A stretch of 64,000 bases of DNA, from the NCBI GenBank assembly GCA_029378245.1, contig JARKIF010000033.1:372001-436000 (forward strand), read 5' to 3'. The notes under the pieces were generated by a model. It ran no database searches and was not told the origin of the DNA. It was given only the letters and a program-made list of their open reading frames with translations. A program made the position numbers and the translations under genes. This DNA comes from Roridomyces roridus (lineage: Eukaryota; Basidiomycota; Agaricomycetes; Agaricales; Mycenaceae). Shown piece by piece: positions 1 to 11,231 of the stretch. Each line of letters begins with the position of its first letter. The stretch's first letter is position 1.

Positions 1-2
1 GA

Positions 3-767
3 ATCATCAAGTCCCTACAGGAAAGAGAGGCCAGAAAAACCACTGCTTGTAACCTGGATAGAATTCGATGCTCGATAGCTGACACTTTCAACTACAGGCC
101 CAATGACGCTAGCATTTGGAGGTCCATTCGATCGCAGGACATCCAACGACTGACCAGAAATTTCCTGTGGAAAGCGATACACGGCACTTTCCGTGTGGGA
201 ACATTCTGGGAACATATCCCGAACCTTGAGCATTTCGGTCAATGCACAAGATGTGGAAGTCTTGAGACGCTCGAACATATACTGTTGGAATGTGAGGCAC
301 CAGGCCAGAGGGAAATCTGGAAACTTGCACAATACCTTTGGTCAATGAAATTCCCAGATCAGTGGCCCAAACTAGACTGGGGACTGCTATTGGGATGCGG
401 GCTATGTAAATTCAAAGCCCAGAATGGATCTATGGCATCTACAAAACAGAGACTGTTCACAATTCTTGTCTCGACATCTATGCACCTAATATGGAAGATT
501 CGAAATGAGAGAGTTCTCGAAGGCAAACAAGTATCTGCAACAGAGGTCCATAACCGTTGGGTAGCCGGACTCAATAATGTACTCACAAAGGACATCATAA
601 GAACGCGCCGAGCGATATTTGGCACCCTCTCGGTTGAGAAACGTGTTGTACTCAACACATGGAGTGGTTTACTCCAAGATGAAGACCGCTTACCGGATGA
701 TTGGATTAAATCCAAGGGGGCTTTAGTGGGTATATGGCCCGTCAGAAGACGTAACGGAATAGGCTGA
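3..767 (+). pseudogene. C-terminal part of a LINE reverse transcriptase ORF (partial)
   Basis: About 254 codons are open in one frame, and the start lies outside the window. The translation carries the pattern C-T-R-C-G, then E-T-L-E-H, then L-L-E-C. This is the cysteine/histidine block found after the reverse transcriptase domain in many fungal LINE ORF2 proteins. Downstream is a W/K/R-rich tail with the string LIWKIRNERV, also usual for these C-termini. In the family this region follows the polymerase and is thought to contact the RNA template; the catalytic domain is not in the window. No stop or frameshift is seen inside the visible part, so the copy may be fairly recent. I cannot tell whether the missing upstream part is intact. 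Confidence 0.7.
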
Positions 768-912
768 AATGGTCAGAGTCCCACACTCGGTTTGACACCC
801 GTGCATAACAGCATTTCCTCCTGGACACCTTCCCGGCTTTATTGATTCACTCAATTACACCAGCGGATATACTTGGAATGCCTTGCAGACTAAGCTATAT
901 TATCAACGCTCC

Positions 913-938
913 AAAAAAAAAAAAAAAAAAAAAAAAAA
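913..938 (+). repeat. Poly(A) tail of the LINE
   Basis: This is an unbroken run of 26 A immediately after the 3' UTR of the LINE ORF. It marks the insertion end of the retrotransposon. Confidence 0.85.
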
Positions 939-1577
939 GAGTCCAAGTAGGCCGGCCAGAAGCGAGCCAACGGGCTCATGAACAGGGATCACATTAAACT
1001 ACGGGTGCGAACACGATGGTCGGTCAAGAAAATCCGACAGTCCACCTCCAAAATACCTAATCTGACCACCACCTCATGGCTTGGCCTCGAGTCGAACGAG
1101 CATCCGTCGCAACTCCCGGCACGGCGCGGCACCGCCGAGTTGGCACACGAGCCGTTGTTTACAAGCAGGGTGGCTGTCTTTGAGGCAACCAGCCAGAGCA
1201 CAAGGGTCTGAGGAATCTGGATGCGACGAATCCATTCTGGAGGATAAATAAACAAAAGACCTCAAGTGAGCAAAGACATGTTGGTCCCGAATCGAACGGG
1301 GGTTTCCTCAGAACTTGACTATGCTGGACAGATTCGGTGGAGGCACCCTCGAAGTGTTATCAAGTGCTACTTTAGAGTCGGTCTCAGATCCAATGCGCAT
1401 GGCTTCTGATTAGGTGTACAAGTAATTAACAGCAGGAAATAAAACAATATCTATTGGTTTAATGAACGAGTTAGAGACCCGCGAGACCAAGGCCAGCCAG
1501 AAGCGAGCCAACGAGCCCACCAACAGGGATCAAACTGACATGATATGAGGTCGCGTTCATTGAAGGAGCAAGCAAAC
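939..1577. other. Intergenic; duplicated HsbA 3' flanks
   Basis: No gene is supported here. Bases 946-1000 and 1488-1540 are two diverged copies of the same stretch (both contain AGAAGCGAGCCAACG and AACAGGGATCA). Related stretches occur at 19150-19195 and, inverted, at 54500-54545, so this is the 3' flank that travels with the HsbA-like gene. Confidence 0.6.
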
Positions 1578-2196
1578 TCACATTGCGCCGACCAAGGCCA
1601 GAACGCCTGGGACGATTCCGTTCAGCCCCGTGAGAAGACCGCTGAGAGCGCCGTCTACGGGTGCGAGCACGCCGTCGAGGCCGAGTTGCGGGATGAGTTT
1701 GTTGAGTGCGGTGTTGACGTCCTGGAATAAGGTGAGTCTACAGTCATGAAGGACAGGGAGCTGCTCACATCGAGGACATTCTCAACGAGCTTCGCCAGGT
1801 CGGCGTCGGCACCCATGTCCCCGGGGCTTAGCGAGGCGAGGGACTCCGTGGCGGTGTTCAAATCCTGCACGAGCGATTGAATGAGGGGCGCCACTGCACC
1901 CGCCTGGCCTTCGGGACCCATTGACGTCGCGATGCTCTCTGAAAGAAATTTTAGCATTCAAGCAGCGAGAATACACTGGATTCAACTCACCGAGCCCGGG
2001 GGTGAGCGACGACAGCCTCCTGCAGCACTTGGAAGACCTCAAAGATGGTGAGAGGGACAACGGAGGTGTTGGGCACAGTGTCGCGGACGGCGAGGTCGGT
2101 GGCAGTCGTATCCCGAACAGCGACATCGGCGGGGAGAGGTTTGGCGCCGGCGAAAAGGCTGAGGGTGAGGAAGAAGAAGGTAGTGGGGAAGATCAT
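1578..2196 (-). pseudogene. HsbA-like small secreted protein, copy 1 (frameshifted)
   Basis: This minus-strand gene has the same three-exon plan as the intact copy at 19243-19836. Exon 1 encodes a hydrophobic signal peptide (MIFPTTFFFLTLSLFAGA) and the conserved stretch FEVFQVLQEAVVA. Compared with copy 2 it lacks two bases near 1999, shortly before the first splice donor, so the spliced frame is lost. It also has an 8-codon duplication after the signal peptide (a second AVRDT unit) and lacks one Ala codon in exon 2. The C-terminal motif LTGLNGIVPGVLALVGA is preserved. The HsbA assignment rests on the family pattern (signal peptide, all-helical D-L-N-T/V-D-G-A-L repeats), not on a database match. 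A 1-2 base assembly error is the alternative to a true pseudogene. Confidence 0.55.
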
Positions 2197-3284
2197 TGTG
2201 CAGGAGGGATGAGTTGAATACGAGGTGGGCTCGGTGAAAAACCCTGGTGAGTTGAGATGCCTTTTATACCTCGACTTGTGATCGCTTGGGGCGGCTTGGC
2301 CATGGAGCGTTCGACGTCGGCGTCTCCACTCGAGGGGTCCTCTGGTGGAGTGTTCAAACCGCGGGCCCCACCGACACAAGAACGCTAGGAGAGGAAAAAT
2401 ATTCCTCGTCAGTGCTCCGACTTTGAGGTTCACCGTTCACGTTCAACAACGAAGAGTAGCAGCACAGGTTCAAGAATCGACGACGTATCAGCGCTGAGCA
2501 CCATTTGAGCTTTAGAGGTACGTGCCTCTCTCGGGGGAGTGTCACCCTGAAGTAAAAACATACCCCTGAGAGAGATCTCCACCGTCAGAAATGATCCGCG
2601 GCATGAAAGTTGGCCCGGAATCAATGATCGCCTGCAACCCGTTATGACGTTGACTCCGCGCTATTCCCCTCTTCCGCAAACATGAGTCGATGTCTGCCGC
2701 CTGTACTCTTGGTAAATCGTTTCATTCGCCCCTCGAAATGACGAACGGCAGCAGGCTTTGATGTACTTGCACAGTTGAGGCAATTCATGATGTTGCAGTG
2801 GTCTCTTAATGAACCCGGCCGAACGAGAAAAAAAAAGTTCCCAGCAGACCAGTGGTTTTTTATCCGATCGAGTCGAACGGGTGCCAGTTGAGTTGAACGC
2901 ATTGAACGGGATGCAGATCGTGGAGGATGAAGCAAGGATGATGTCGGCGGGAGCATCGTGACTCGTGAGATCAGGCCTAGGGTTAGCAACTGGGAGCGCC
3001 TCGCGGGAAATGGCGGGGAATGCGAGGGAGCTCTATCGCTGGCATTGCGCCCGGGGTGTCGTCGCGGTGGCGCCGAAGAGAAGGAAGGGCGGTGTTTCTG
3101 CATTTTTGGACATCGTGGACTGGATATACGCGCCCGCGTCCGTTTTTGGGAGAGAACTGGCATTACACGTGACATAGAAGACCCTTGTGTACTTTTCAGA
3201 AGGAGAAGTTGGTGAGACCGCGCTCTGGGGTGTTTATGCCGCGCTTGCAGATGGTGGGTAAAGAAAAGCGTGAATGCGGCCGCC
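2197..3284. other. Intergenic between HsbA copy 1 and HIS2
   Basis: No gene is supported. Bases 2200-2640 are the HsbA copy 1 promoter and match the promoter of copy 2 (about 19840-20280). The remainder is GC-rich with overlapping short frames on both strands but no recognisable domain. It should hold the HIS2 promoter. Confidence 0.5.
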
Positions 3285-3392
3285 GCTGATGTCAGCATCA
3301 CCGCTGATGTCAGCATCACCGCTGATGTCAGCATCACCGCTGATGTCAGCATCACCGCTGATGTCAGCATCACCGCTGATGTCAGCATCACC
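3285..3392 (+). repeat. Six tandem 18-bp units abutting the HIS2 start codon
   Basis: There are six perfect copies of GCTGATGTCAGCATCACC followed by a partial seventh (GCTGATGCCAATCAGCC) that contains the HIS2 ATG. Each unit contains the near-palindrome GCTGA-TG-TCAGC. The unit length is a multiple of three and each unit carries an ATG in the HIS2 frame, so copy number could add LMSASP hexapeptides to the protein without breaking the frame. Confidence 0.95.
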
Positions 3393-3396
3393 GCTG

Positions 3397-4409
3397 ATGC
3401 CAATCAGCCACCACTCTCACTCTGGTCAATTCTGCCAGCACGCAAAAGGCTCCTTGGAGGAGGTTGTTGTCGAGGCGATCCGACAGCAATTCGACGTATA
3501 TGGCCTCACCGAACATGTCCCCCGGTATCGCACCGAGGACTTGTACCCAGAGGAGGCAAGACCGCCCTATCGATTGTCCCCGACTCACCGACACGGCAGG
3601 CTCATTTCACCCCGGAAGCCCTTGTGATCCAATTCGACAGCTTTCTCGTCGAAGCGCATCGTCTAAAGCAGCTTTACGCGCCCCAGATCCGCCTCTTGGT
3701 CGGCTTGGAGACGGACTACATCACGGCCCTCGATCTCGACCAGCTGCATGGACTCCTTGAGCGGCATCGCGGACGCGTGGACTACCTCGTTGGCTCAGTG
3801 CACCACGTCAACGGCATTCCTATCGACTTTGACTTGGATACGTATCAGAGGGCTGTGGAGAGCATGGAAAACACGCACTCATTCCTTTCTGCGTACTTTG
3901 ATGCCCAATACGAGCTTCTTCAGCGCTTTCATCCAGAGATTATTGGCCACTTTGACCTCTGCCGGCTCTACACCCCGGATTTGGCCCTCTCCGCGTATCC
4001 CGATGCGTGGCACAAAGTGGAGCGCAATATCCTCTTCGCCATCAGCTACGGGGCGCTCTTCGAAATCAACGCCTCTGCGTTGCGCAAGCGATGGAGCACG
4101 CCATACCCCGGTGAGGATATCCTGCAGGTACGTGCCTATGGTCTCATTCGCACAGACCTAACGAAGACAGTCTAGATGATCCTCAAAAACGGGGGTCGTC
4201 TAACATTATCCGACGACAGCCACGGTCCTCATGCCGTCGGCCTCAATTACGCATTAATCCCTGAATATCTCCGCCGTAGCGGAGTCTCCGAGCTGTGGTT
4301 CCTGGAACAGTCCGAAGTGCCCAACGGCGCCGGACGTAACGTCCGCGCTACAAAGATGGATCGGGGTTGGGAAGAACATCCGTTTTGGGCGAGTTTGCAA
4401 CGAAGTTGA
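3397..4409 (+). CDS. HIS2: Histidinol-phosphatase (PHP family)
   Basis: This enzyme dephosphorylates L-histidinol phosphate to L-histidinol, the penultimate part of histidine synthesis (EC 3.1.3.15). Three exons, 3397-3555, 3600-4127 and 4176-4409, sum to 921 nt, or 306 residues, close to fungal His2 length. PHP metal-binding motifs are visible: HHSHSGQFC at residues 4-12, GLTEHVPR near 36, the G-L-E-T-D-Y block, GSVHHVNG, and DDSHGP near the C-terminus. The first intron starts with GCAAG, so it is a GC-AG intron of 44 bp; the second is a normal GT-AG intron of 48 bp. The chosen start is the last ATG, matching the family N-terminus MPxSHHSHSGQ. Upstream in-frame ATGs lie in the 18-bp tandem repeat and would add up to about 40 residues. 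The gene looks intact. Confidence 0.9.
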
Positions 4410-5611
4410 AGGTCTGTCTCGTCTTCAATCAGTCGCTACTGAATTGTTTGAACGCCCTCAATGAAATCCTCCTTCGTTCTCTCCGTGTATCCTGTCATAC
4501 ACGACCACTCCGGTACCCTGGATTAGCGCGCGCGTGGGATCCCGTCGGACGAGAAAAAGCATGGAGAACGTTACCAAGATGATGAAACCAGACATTCGAG
4601 CACCTTTGCCGGCATTATCCAATACTAGCCAGGGACATGGACGGCGTCTGTGGATCTCTCTCTACAGCACATACTGACGCCTAGGGAACGGAGCTGGATG
4701 TATAAAACCCCGATTGTAGCTGCCCCACCGTCAAGCTCTTGTCCAGCATCCACCCGCTCTCAAAGGTGAATACACAAACTCCATCATATTCGCCTCGAGT
4801 CGGACCCACTTTACAGCTCGCCACTCATGTGCTACAACTTCATCACATCCTGGTACTACCTGGTGTGCGAACACGAAAGAGACGAACGTTCCGATAGGCT
4901 AATTCACCGCTCCTCCGCTATATTCATTGTCATTTATTTATCCAGGTCGACTGCAACCCGCGCATTTGCGTCTACAGCTCCGCGCACCCCGAGCATTGCA
5001 GAAACTGTTGGAACACATGCGAACATTGGTGAGTCCTGCCCTTAAACCGACTGCATGATTGATGGATTGGGTACGATAATATAGGATGGGCCAGACGAGG
5101 AGGATCTTGGCGGGGAAAGTTCAGAATCCGTGTTATGAGTGTATGCATGCGCCGAGGAGTTGGCGCTGACCGCTGAGCGTCGTATGGTCAGATTCATTCC
5201 AATAGCTACGATGTGGAGTTTCCCGTCCTGCTTTTCGGATGACACAGTGACAGTGACTCAGTGCCAGAGACCCCGTTCGAGTCGGCTCAGGATTTTCCAC
5301 ATATTCAATCGCTATCCCCTCGGTCTTTATCACAGTCCGCGCGACATCGCCGATGTATTCAGTTTGCCTCGTCAATCAATTGGGCGTGGGGCAGCAAAGT
5401 TGGTGAGGTCCGTGGCCTCAAGCCAAACGTTAACGTTCGTCGACGGCACCAGTGCAGAGGGGACGGCTGGCTCTCGAGTTAACAAGGTATTGACCGTCCG
5501 ACAGCCTGGTCGGTTCTCCGCCGGCCGGGGTAGTAACCCCAGTGCCAAGGATGCCGCCTGAAACGACCGCTGGGTTGAGAACCGACTGCTCCGGTCACCT
5601 GAGAGGGACGT
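4410..5611. other. Intergenic with the left arm of an inverted duplication
   Basis: Bases 4489-5180 match the minus strand of 63500-64000 at roughly 80-85 percent by eye. Both copies hold ACCACTCCGGTACCCTGGAT, CTACAGCACATACTGACGCC and AAGTTCAGAATCCGTGTTATGA. Both also keep a TATA-like box (GGATGTATAAAACC at 4694-4707), so this was a promoter. The short frames downstream of it show no known domain and differ between copies. Bases 5460-5611 are the acyl-CoA oxidase A promoter, shared with copy B. Confidence 0.6.
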
Positions 5612-5619
5612 ATTTAAGA
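5612..5619 (+). promoter_or_regulatory. TATA-like box of acyl-CoA oxidase A
   Basis: TATTTAAG lies 43 bp before the ATG at 5655. The same octamer followed by a similar leader is found 44 bp before the copy B ATG (11188-11195) and, in copy D, at 63168-63175 on the minus strand. Confidence 0.5.
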
Positions 5620-5654
5620 TGCCTCAGGTTCATTCCATTCCTCCTCCATCATCG

Positions 5655-7647
5655 ATGGCTTTGACCAAATCCGCAGCGCTTGCATCCACTCCCCTCTTCC
5701 AAATAGACTCGGTAGCTCTCCCCTGGAGGGACCGTATCAAGTTGTCCTATGATCGAGCGAGAGCGATTTCCCGACTTTACGGTACGTCCAGACTAGATCC
5801 TCCAGCCTTCACAGACCACCAAAAATTCCAACTTAGACCTGAACATGAACGATGTTCTCACTGTATCACAAAAGTACTGGGCATTTCAGAGGGATCCTAT
5901 TCATACCATGGATGGTGCCGCTGCGACGCTACTCACTATCCATTACAACCTCTGTCTCGGCACGATCAGCATGTTTCCAGAAAGTAAAGCCGAGCTCGTG
6001 AAGAAGCTTCTCGCCTTTGAGGTTTCGTGAGTGACTGATGCATTCGGAGTCAATACCGTTGACGCATTGATGAATTTCAGAGGTCAATATTGCTTGACTG
6101 AAGTGGGCCACGGACTAGATGCCATGCATCTTGAGACAACGGCAACTTTGCTTGAGACGGGCGAGTTGGAAATCAACACCCCCACCGAGGCAGCGGCAAA
6201 GTTCGTCGTCAGTCATTCGTTTCCCCAAGACTCATCACGAGTGCAGATTCATGCCACCGACCACGCCCTGTGGAATGCCTTGCGTAGCCGTAGTCTTTGC
6301 GCGGCTGATTGTCCACGGGGTTGATAAAGGGATCAGAGCTATCTTGGTCCCGTTACACGACGGTCGCGAGATGTTCCCTGGTATAACAGCAAAGTGAGTT
6401 CATTTCATTCTCGAATTTTGACCCTGAGATGTCTGACCATTACCTCTAGAGCGCTCTCACCCCGAGGCGGATCCCAACCAGTCGAGCATGCTCTCACGTA
6501 CTTCCAGCGCGTCCGAGTACCCGGCAGGTCACTTCTGGGCCAGATAGACGGCAAGGCATTGGACCCGAAGACTGCTTTCACGCACAATATTTTCCGAGTT
6601 GTCGTAGGCACTCTGTCCATGGGTGCTCTCGCTCTGTCCGGACTGCACGTATCCAGCTACGTCGCCGGAACATACAGCATGCGCCGCGTTGTCAACGACT
6701 CGGTTACCCACCAGCCCAAGCCCATCATCGCTTTCAGCACACAGAAGATACCAGTGTTGACGGCGCTCGCACAGATCTTTGTTCTTGAGGCATTTTGCAA
6801 CCAGACGTACGAGGTGTTTGTCGCCGCCGAGAATATACAGGAGAAGCATTTCATTGCGGCGGTTTTCAAGACGACAGTCTGTTCGCATGCATTTCAAAAT
6901 TTCTCAGCGCTGGGAGATAGGTGTGGAGCGCAAGGCCTGTTCGGGGTGAATCAGATTTCGGGGGTTCATGTGAGTCTTCCCGTTGTGATGTGGTTCAAAG
7001 TAAGTCTGAAGAAAAATTTACAGCAAGATATTCGGGGCGCTTCCATTGCCGAAGGAGACATTCTGGGCATTTCAATTCGTAAGTCCAGCAACCATTAGTG
7101 CAAGCAGAAGTCCATAACCTTTACAGGGTTTGCCATGGACCTGATTATGGGCCGTGTTTCGGCCCCGGCCTCTTCAGATCCAACAGGCATTTTATTCCAG
7201 CATGAAAGTTCCATCCGGGCGGAATTCCGAGAAATCGTCCGGAGTGCCGGTAAAACCCACTCCAGGGAGGCTGTCGACAGTTTGATTCTACCTCGATGCC
7301 AGGAGCTTATCTGCGCTGTGGGGGATCGTCTCGCCGTTGAAGCAGCGCGACAGCGCAACGTCGATCCGCTCCTCATCGATCTCTACATCGCAAGTGTGGT
7401 GAAAGAGGATGCTGCGTGGTTTTCTGAACACGCTCGGCTTTCGCAAGGGACGCAGAGGAGGATGGAGAGAGAGGCGGTGGAGGCGTTGTATCCGCAGCTA
7501 CAGAGTATGCTGGAGAGGTTGGAGATTGCCGAGTATGTGACTGCACCTATCGTGTCGGATGAACGGTGGAGGAGCCATGTTAGAGGTCTTCCTTCGTTTA
7601 AGGGTGGCAATGGCACAGAGTCCGCGGTTGTAGAGCCTTGGTTATGA
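5655..7647 (+). CDS. Acyl-CoA oxidase-like protein, copy A (no PTS1)
   Basis: This is a predicted FAD-dependent acyl-CoA oxidase/dehydrogenase-fold enzyme that would introduce the trans-2 double bond in acyl-CoA and pass electrons to oxygen. Seven exons (5655-5781, 5837-6026, 6081-6200, 6247-6393, 6450-6969, 7024-7078, 7127-7647) sum to exactly 1680 nt, or 559 residues. Family motifs are clear: YCLTEVGHGLDA with LETTAT near residues 108-127 (acyl-CoA/FAD binding), NTPTEAAAKFMPPTTP, and VPLHDGR followed by SPRGGS. The protein is shorter than classical peroxisomal oxidases (about 650-700). Copies B, C and D end in ARL or SRL, which fit the peroxisomal PTS1 signal; copy A ends in PWL and so may have lost peroxisomal import. 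The start at 5655 matches the other copies; an in-frame ATG at 5619 is possible. The substrate is unknown. Confidence 0.85.
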
Positions 7648-7734
7648 TTTGAGGAGAACCACCAGGGAATGTCCCAGGCAGGACTTTCGATAGATCCAGA
7701 GGCCAAATAGAGAGTACTAGAACCCAACGCCGAG

Positions 7735-7800
7735 TAGGGTCTTCCGCCGTTCGAAGGCAAGAGTGGCCCAGAGTCTGCGGTTGTAGAGGCTCAGTTGGGA
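7735..7800 (+). repeat. Partial tandem duplication of the copy A 3' end
   Basis: About 65 bp resemble the last 65 bp of the copy A coding region (both hold GTCTTCC, GAGTC, GCGGTTGTAGAG). The duplicated version reads V-E-A-Q-L rather than V-E-P-W-L. It is not part of the reading frame. Confidence 0.55.
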
Positions 7801-10334
7801 TGTATACGATTGTCCCAGCCAGAAAATGTGGAGCAATTTCAGTGGCGATACAGTCCATATGAGTGAGAACGCCAGGACCCCGGCTGAGCACGTCATTGAG
7901 GTCCGAGAAACGTTCCGTTACGCTCGCCGGTCGGAGCACAGGAGGAGTCCGAATTGGATTGTTGAATGGGTGAGGATAATTTGGCAGTCCTCGGAGGGTG
8001 ATGGTGAATGAGCGGGGTGGGGGGGATTTATTATACTCGCGAGGTCCACGACATGAACGACGAGTCTACCGAAGACAAACAAGTATGTACGACATCAGCA
8101 ATAAGTGGCACTACCACAGAGCAATACAGATGCCATGTAGCAGCTGTAGCCGGATTGTAAAGTACCCCTTGACGTAGGCATCTGTAGCCATGCGCGGGTG
8201 ACATGTGACTGCGCGTAGCGCCATGTGTCCTTGGCACGGCGCTATGGATACCCACGTGCCGCCAGCTCCGTGGGATCATGTAGTCCTCTGTGGCTCATAG
8301 AGGCCCGCCGGCGCACACCTAAAATACTGCTGCATTCCCTCCACCCCGGCTTGCTTCCTTAAATTGGGACAGAACAAAGCTAGAAGAAGAAATATTCATT
8401 CAAGCTACATTAAGATACATGATGGATCTACAACAAGAGAGACAGAGCGGGGTTCCCAAGCTTCTCTGCCACCATGCTGAACAATCCGCATTAGCATAGG
8501 TGGAACACGGATGGAAGGGAACATACCAGGGAGAGTGTCGGCAGGGGGAGATGGAAAAGAATAGAGATGGCGGGGCGCGGATGCTGTAAGTAAGCGTCGG
8601 TTAGTGGACCATGAGGAATTGTGATGGACGTACCGTGATGGCCGCCCGAGAGCTACGCGGTTGCTAAGGGAAGTGGGAGCGAGACAAGGATTCGGGGAGG
8701 CGAGAGGGGAGAAAGCAGAGAGGATGGAGTTGGAATGCTGGAGAGGCAGCAAGGTGCATTGGTGAGGAGGGTAGAGACCGCACGACTAGAGTTCTGAGAT
8801 GCCCACGGGGTCTGACAATGAGCCGAAGCCCAAAGGATGGAGGGAGAACTCACCAGGAGTCACGAGGACAGTCCATTGACTGGAAAGACTTGACATCTGA
8901 GGGGCAGGAGAAGGAAATACGGTAGAGGGAGAGAGAGCGACGGGATGGTGGGTGGAAGAAGACGCATTCCGATGTCTGTCAAAGTGTCAGTATTTATGTC
9001 GACTGCGGTCGTGCGGATCATGAATCAATCAATGCACATGTCCGACGGGCGCCGCGCTCGGAACAGATCCAATCGGCAATGGACTTAGTGAGATTCTTCG
9101 ATGCTTGCTCTTCCCTCATTGGTGTCGGGAATCTGCAAGGAATTTGAGGTTGATTGGAGCTTTTGAATGATGTCAAGTTCCATGAGTAGCAGAAGTCAAG
9201 GCAAATTACATCATGGACATGTCATATCATGGTTTTGCTCGAATACTTACACTTCCAGTCCCATTGGTCACAACACCCACATCCGCTACATGAACCACAT
9301 TGTCCCGCACCTTGGATACAGCTGCTACATGGTCAATGTGAAGCCGCGATCGGATACACGACTGTATGCGGTGTCATACTTCCAGCCGGGCTGCCACATG
9401 TCATCGCATGGATGATATGATCCGCGCCTCGGCTACGTGGGATTTACTTTTTCCTGATGGAGGAGGGTGGTCATCCTCCCATAACAATACCAGATGCCAA
9501 CGGAACGCATACTCATTCCAGGGGTGTGATCACCGCAAGACGCTGAGCATACTGAGCACGGCCGGCCCTCGGTAGAACGAGAGCAGGATCACCGGTTAAA
9601 ACCCTGTGGGCAGCTTGGGGTTCCCCTTCCACAGTAGCAGTGCTCTTTTGGCAACTGCAAATCCCCAGGATCCACCGTACCCAGCAGGGTGAGAGACGCC
9701 GTGAGACGGATGGTGGTACAGAAGAAACCTGTGTCGATGCACTGATTGCCGAGTGACTGCTGATCAATTCTTTCCTGGAGTCAGACTCACAGTAGTGAGT
9801 CACTCGGTCGGCGTGCCAGAGCCTCAGCCTGATAAGAGAGGCTTCGTTGTGCTCTTTTATCGGCGCTGGACTCATACACTCAAGAAAAAGCGAAACCCTG
9901 TGTTGGCAAATACTTGGTGCCCGAATCGAACGGTCTCCCCATGAATCAATTCCCGGGGACGCACTGTAAGCTCCACGTGTTCTCCAATTTCTGGGCTTAG
10001 AATCCGCCGCCTCCGCAGCTTTCCAGCACTTTTCCGTGCTCGAAGTTGACACAATACGTAGCATGGGTTTTTCCTCTTCTTTTTCAACAGCTCCGCCAGT
10101 TGGCCTCCTTGGACTTAGTGCATTGGACGGCGTTGCCGTATACCATGAGCGCGGAGACTTTGAAAAGCCAAAAAGCCACGGATCAACAGAGTCGATGAAC
10201 GAGGTCAAGTTCAACTGTGCTTTGCCGAAGGCTGCCGAAAGATTGGTCATCGATCAGATCTTTGTCAGGACCACTTGCCGCGAAACCACGACCAGTACAC
10301 CAAAGCAACGTTCCCACTCACCGAGCCACTCAGG
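7801..10334. other. 2.5 kb without a supportable gene
   Basis: Several frames of 60-245 codons exist on both strands, but none shows a recognisable domain, a consistent splice pattern or a paralogue in the window. The minus strand of 8400-8990 is C/T-rich with splice-like motifs (GGTGAGT, CAG) and could hide a short intron-rich gene, which I could not assemble. TTGGTGCCCGAATCGAAC at 9914-9931 resembles the complement of a tRNA 3' end. Confidence 0.4.
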
Positions 10335-10460
10335 TGCAGAATCTCCCTCAAGAACTCATTGAAAAGGTGATAGACCTCTTCATTGCTCAATGATGCCGAC
10401 TCGGACATCCCACCCAAGGGGGCATCGGGATCGGAATTTCGGATATAGGGTCGAAAAGTT
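10335..10460 (+). pseudogene. F-box N-terminus remnant
   Basis: The + strand reads NLPQELIEKVIDLFIAQ and is then stopped by TGA. This matches the first helix of the F-box in the gene at 55182-56428 (FPQELTEKVMDLC). No downstream F-box protein sequence follows in any frame, so only a short relic is left. It sits between acyl-CoA oxidase copies A and B, where copy A would be expected to have its own F-box neighbour. Confidence 0.4.
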
Positions 10461-10472
10461 TTTTTCGACCCT
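10447..10472. repeat. Perfect 11-bp hairpin
   Basis: AGGGTCGAAAA and TTTTCGACCCT are perfect inverted 11-mers separated by four bases. It lies directly after the F-box relic. Function is unknown; it could be the scar of a small inverted element. Confidence 0.7.
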
Positions 10473-11187
10473 GGCTGTGACGGACGAGGCAGATGAAAGT
10501 TCGGCGGGACAACTACCTATCGTACCATAGTCAAATGGCAATACCGAGTCCCGTATGCGGTCTCTCATGCGTGATTATCGCGTGCGTGTACGTCAGTCCC
10601 TTCACTCATGCAACGCATTGGAATGCGTGAATGCATTCTTCCGGTTTGACCGTTTGAGAGACCGGATTCCCGACCGCCGGTCGGCCAATTGCAATTGCTC
10701 TTGGGATTGAAGATGACACAACTCCGTTGACAACGTTGTAGCCTTGATCCGCACCGGGGCGGGGGCCCGCCATGGGTCGCGGAGTTGTCGCGGAGACGGG
10801 TCATCCATTTGACGACATGCCTGTATCCTCAGTGAAACTCGAGTCTGGATACGTGAGACTAAATAGGTCACGGCGGGGCCGGGTGGACGATATGCACACG
10901 CCATGACCCAAGGGTACCCGTCGGTACCGATGGAATGTGTCGTGCTCACAATTCAAAATTGAGGAGGAGTATTTGGAGCGCTCCTGCGACGTTGAAAATG
11001 AGTTCGGTTCATTTGAGTTGACTAGTCACTAGCCGACGCCGCGGGGGGTAAATAGCGGGATAGGTGGCTCTCAAGTTAACAATGTGTTTACTTCCGACTG
11101 GCCTGGTGAAAAGGAAAAGACTTGTTACGGTTCTCTGCCGGCCGGGGTAGCAACGCAAGGATGCCGCCGAAAACGACAAGGTAAACT
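10473..11187. other. Upstream region of acyl-CoA oxidase B
   Basis: No gene is supported. The last 150 bp (from about 11035) match the promoter of copy A, including GCCGGCCGGGGTAG and ATGCCGCC. Confidence 0.5.
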
Positions 11188-11195
11188 TATTTAAG
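11188..11195 (+). promoter_or_regulatory. TATA-like box of acyl-CoA oxidase B
   Basis: TATTTAAG lies 44 bp before the ATG at 11232, with the same spacing and leader as copy A. Confidence 0.5.
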
Positions 11196-11231
11196 ATGCT
11201 TCAGGTCTATTCCATTCTTCCATCATCTGGC

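Larger units (their letters stand above)
1..938 (+). mobile_element. 3' end of a non-LTR (LINE) retrotransposon
   Basis: The reading frame is open from the window edge (base 3) to a stop at 767. It is followed by about 145 bp of 3' UTR and an uninterrupted run of 26 A. This ORF end plus poly(A) structure is the signature of a LINE 3' end; the rest of the element lies before base 1. Just after the tail, bases 946-1000 resemble the 3' flank of the HsbA-like genes (compare 1488-1540), so the element probably inserted into a duplicated copy of that flank. Confidence 0.75.

Noticed and set aside
2642..3403. Minus-strand frame of 253 codons opposite the HIS2 repeat
   Set aside because: It is low-complexity, its N-terminus is just the reverse reading of the 18-bp repeat, and it lacks any domain; shadow of the repeat and GC-rich promoter.
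8253..9445. Possible 1.2-kb TIR element (CCACGTGCCG.../...GCTACGTGGG ends)
   Set aside because: The inverted similarity is short and imperfect and no target duplication was seen; could be chance.
9513..10250. Minus-strand frame of 245 codons
   Set aside because: No recognisable motif, amino-acid composition unlike a folded protein (Ser/Arg/Pro-rich), no paralogue in the window.
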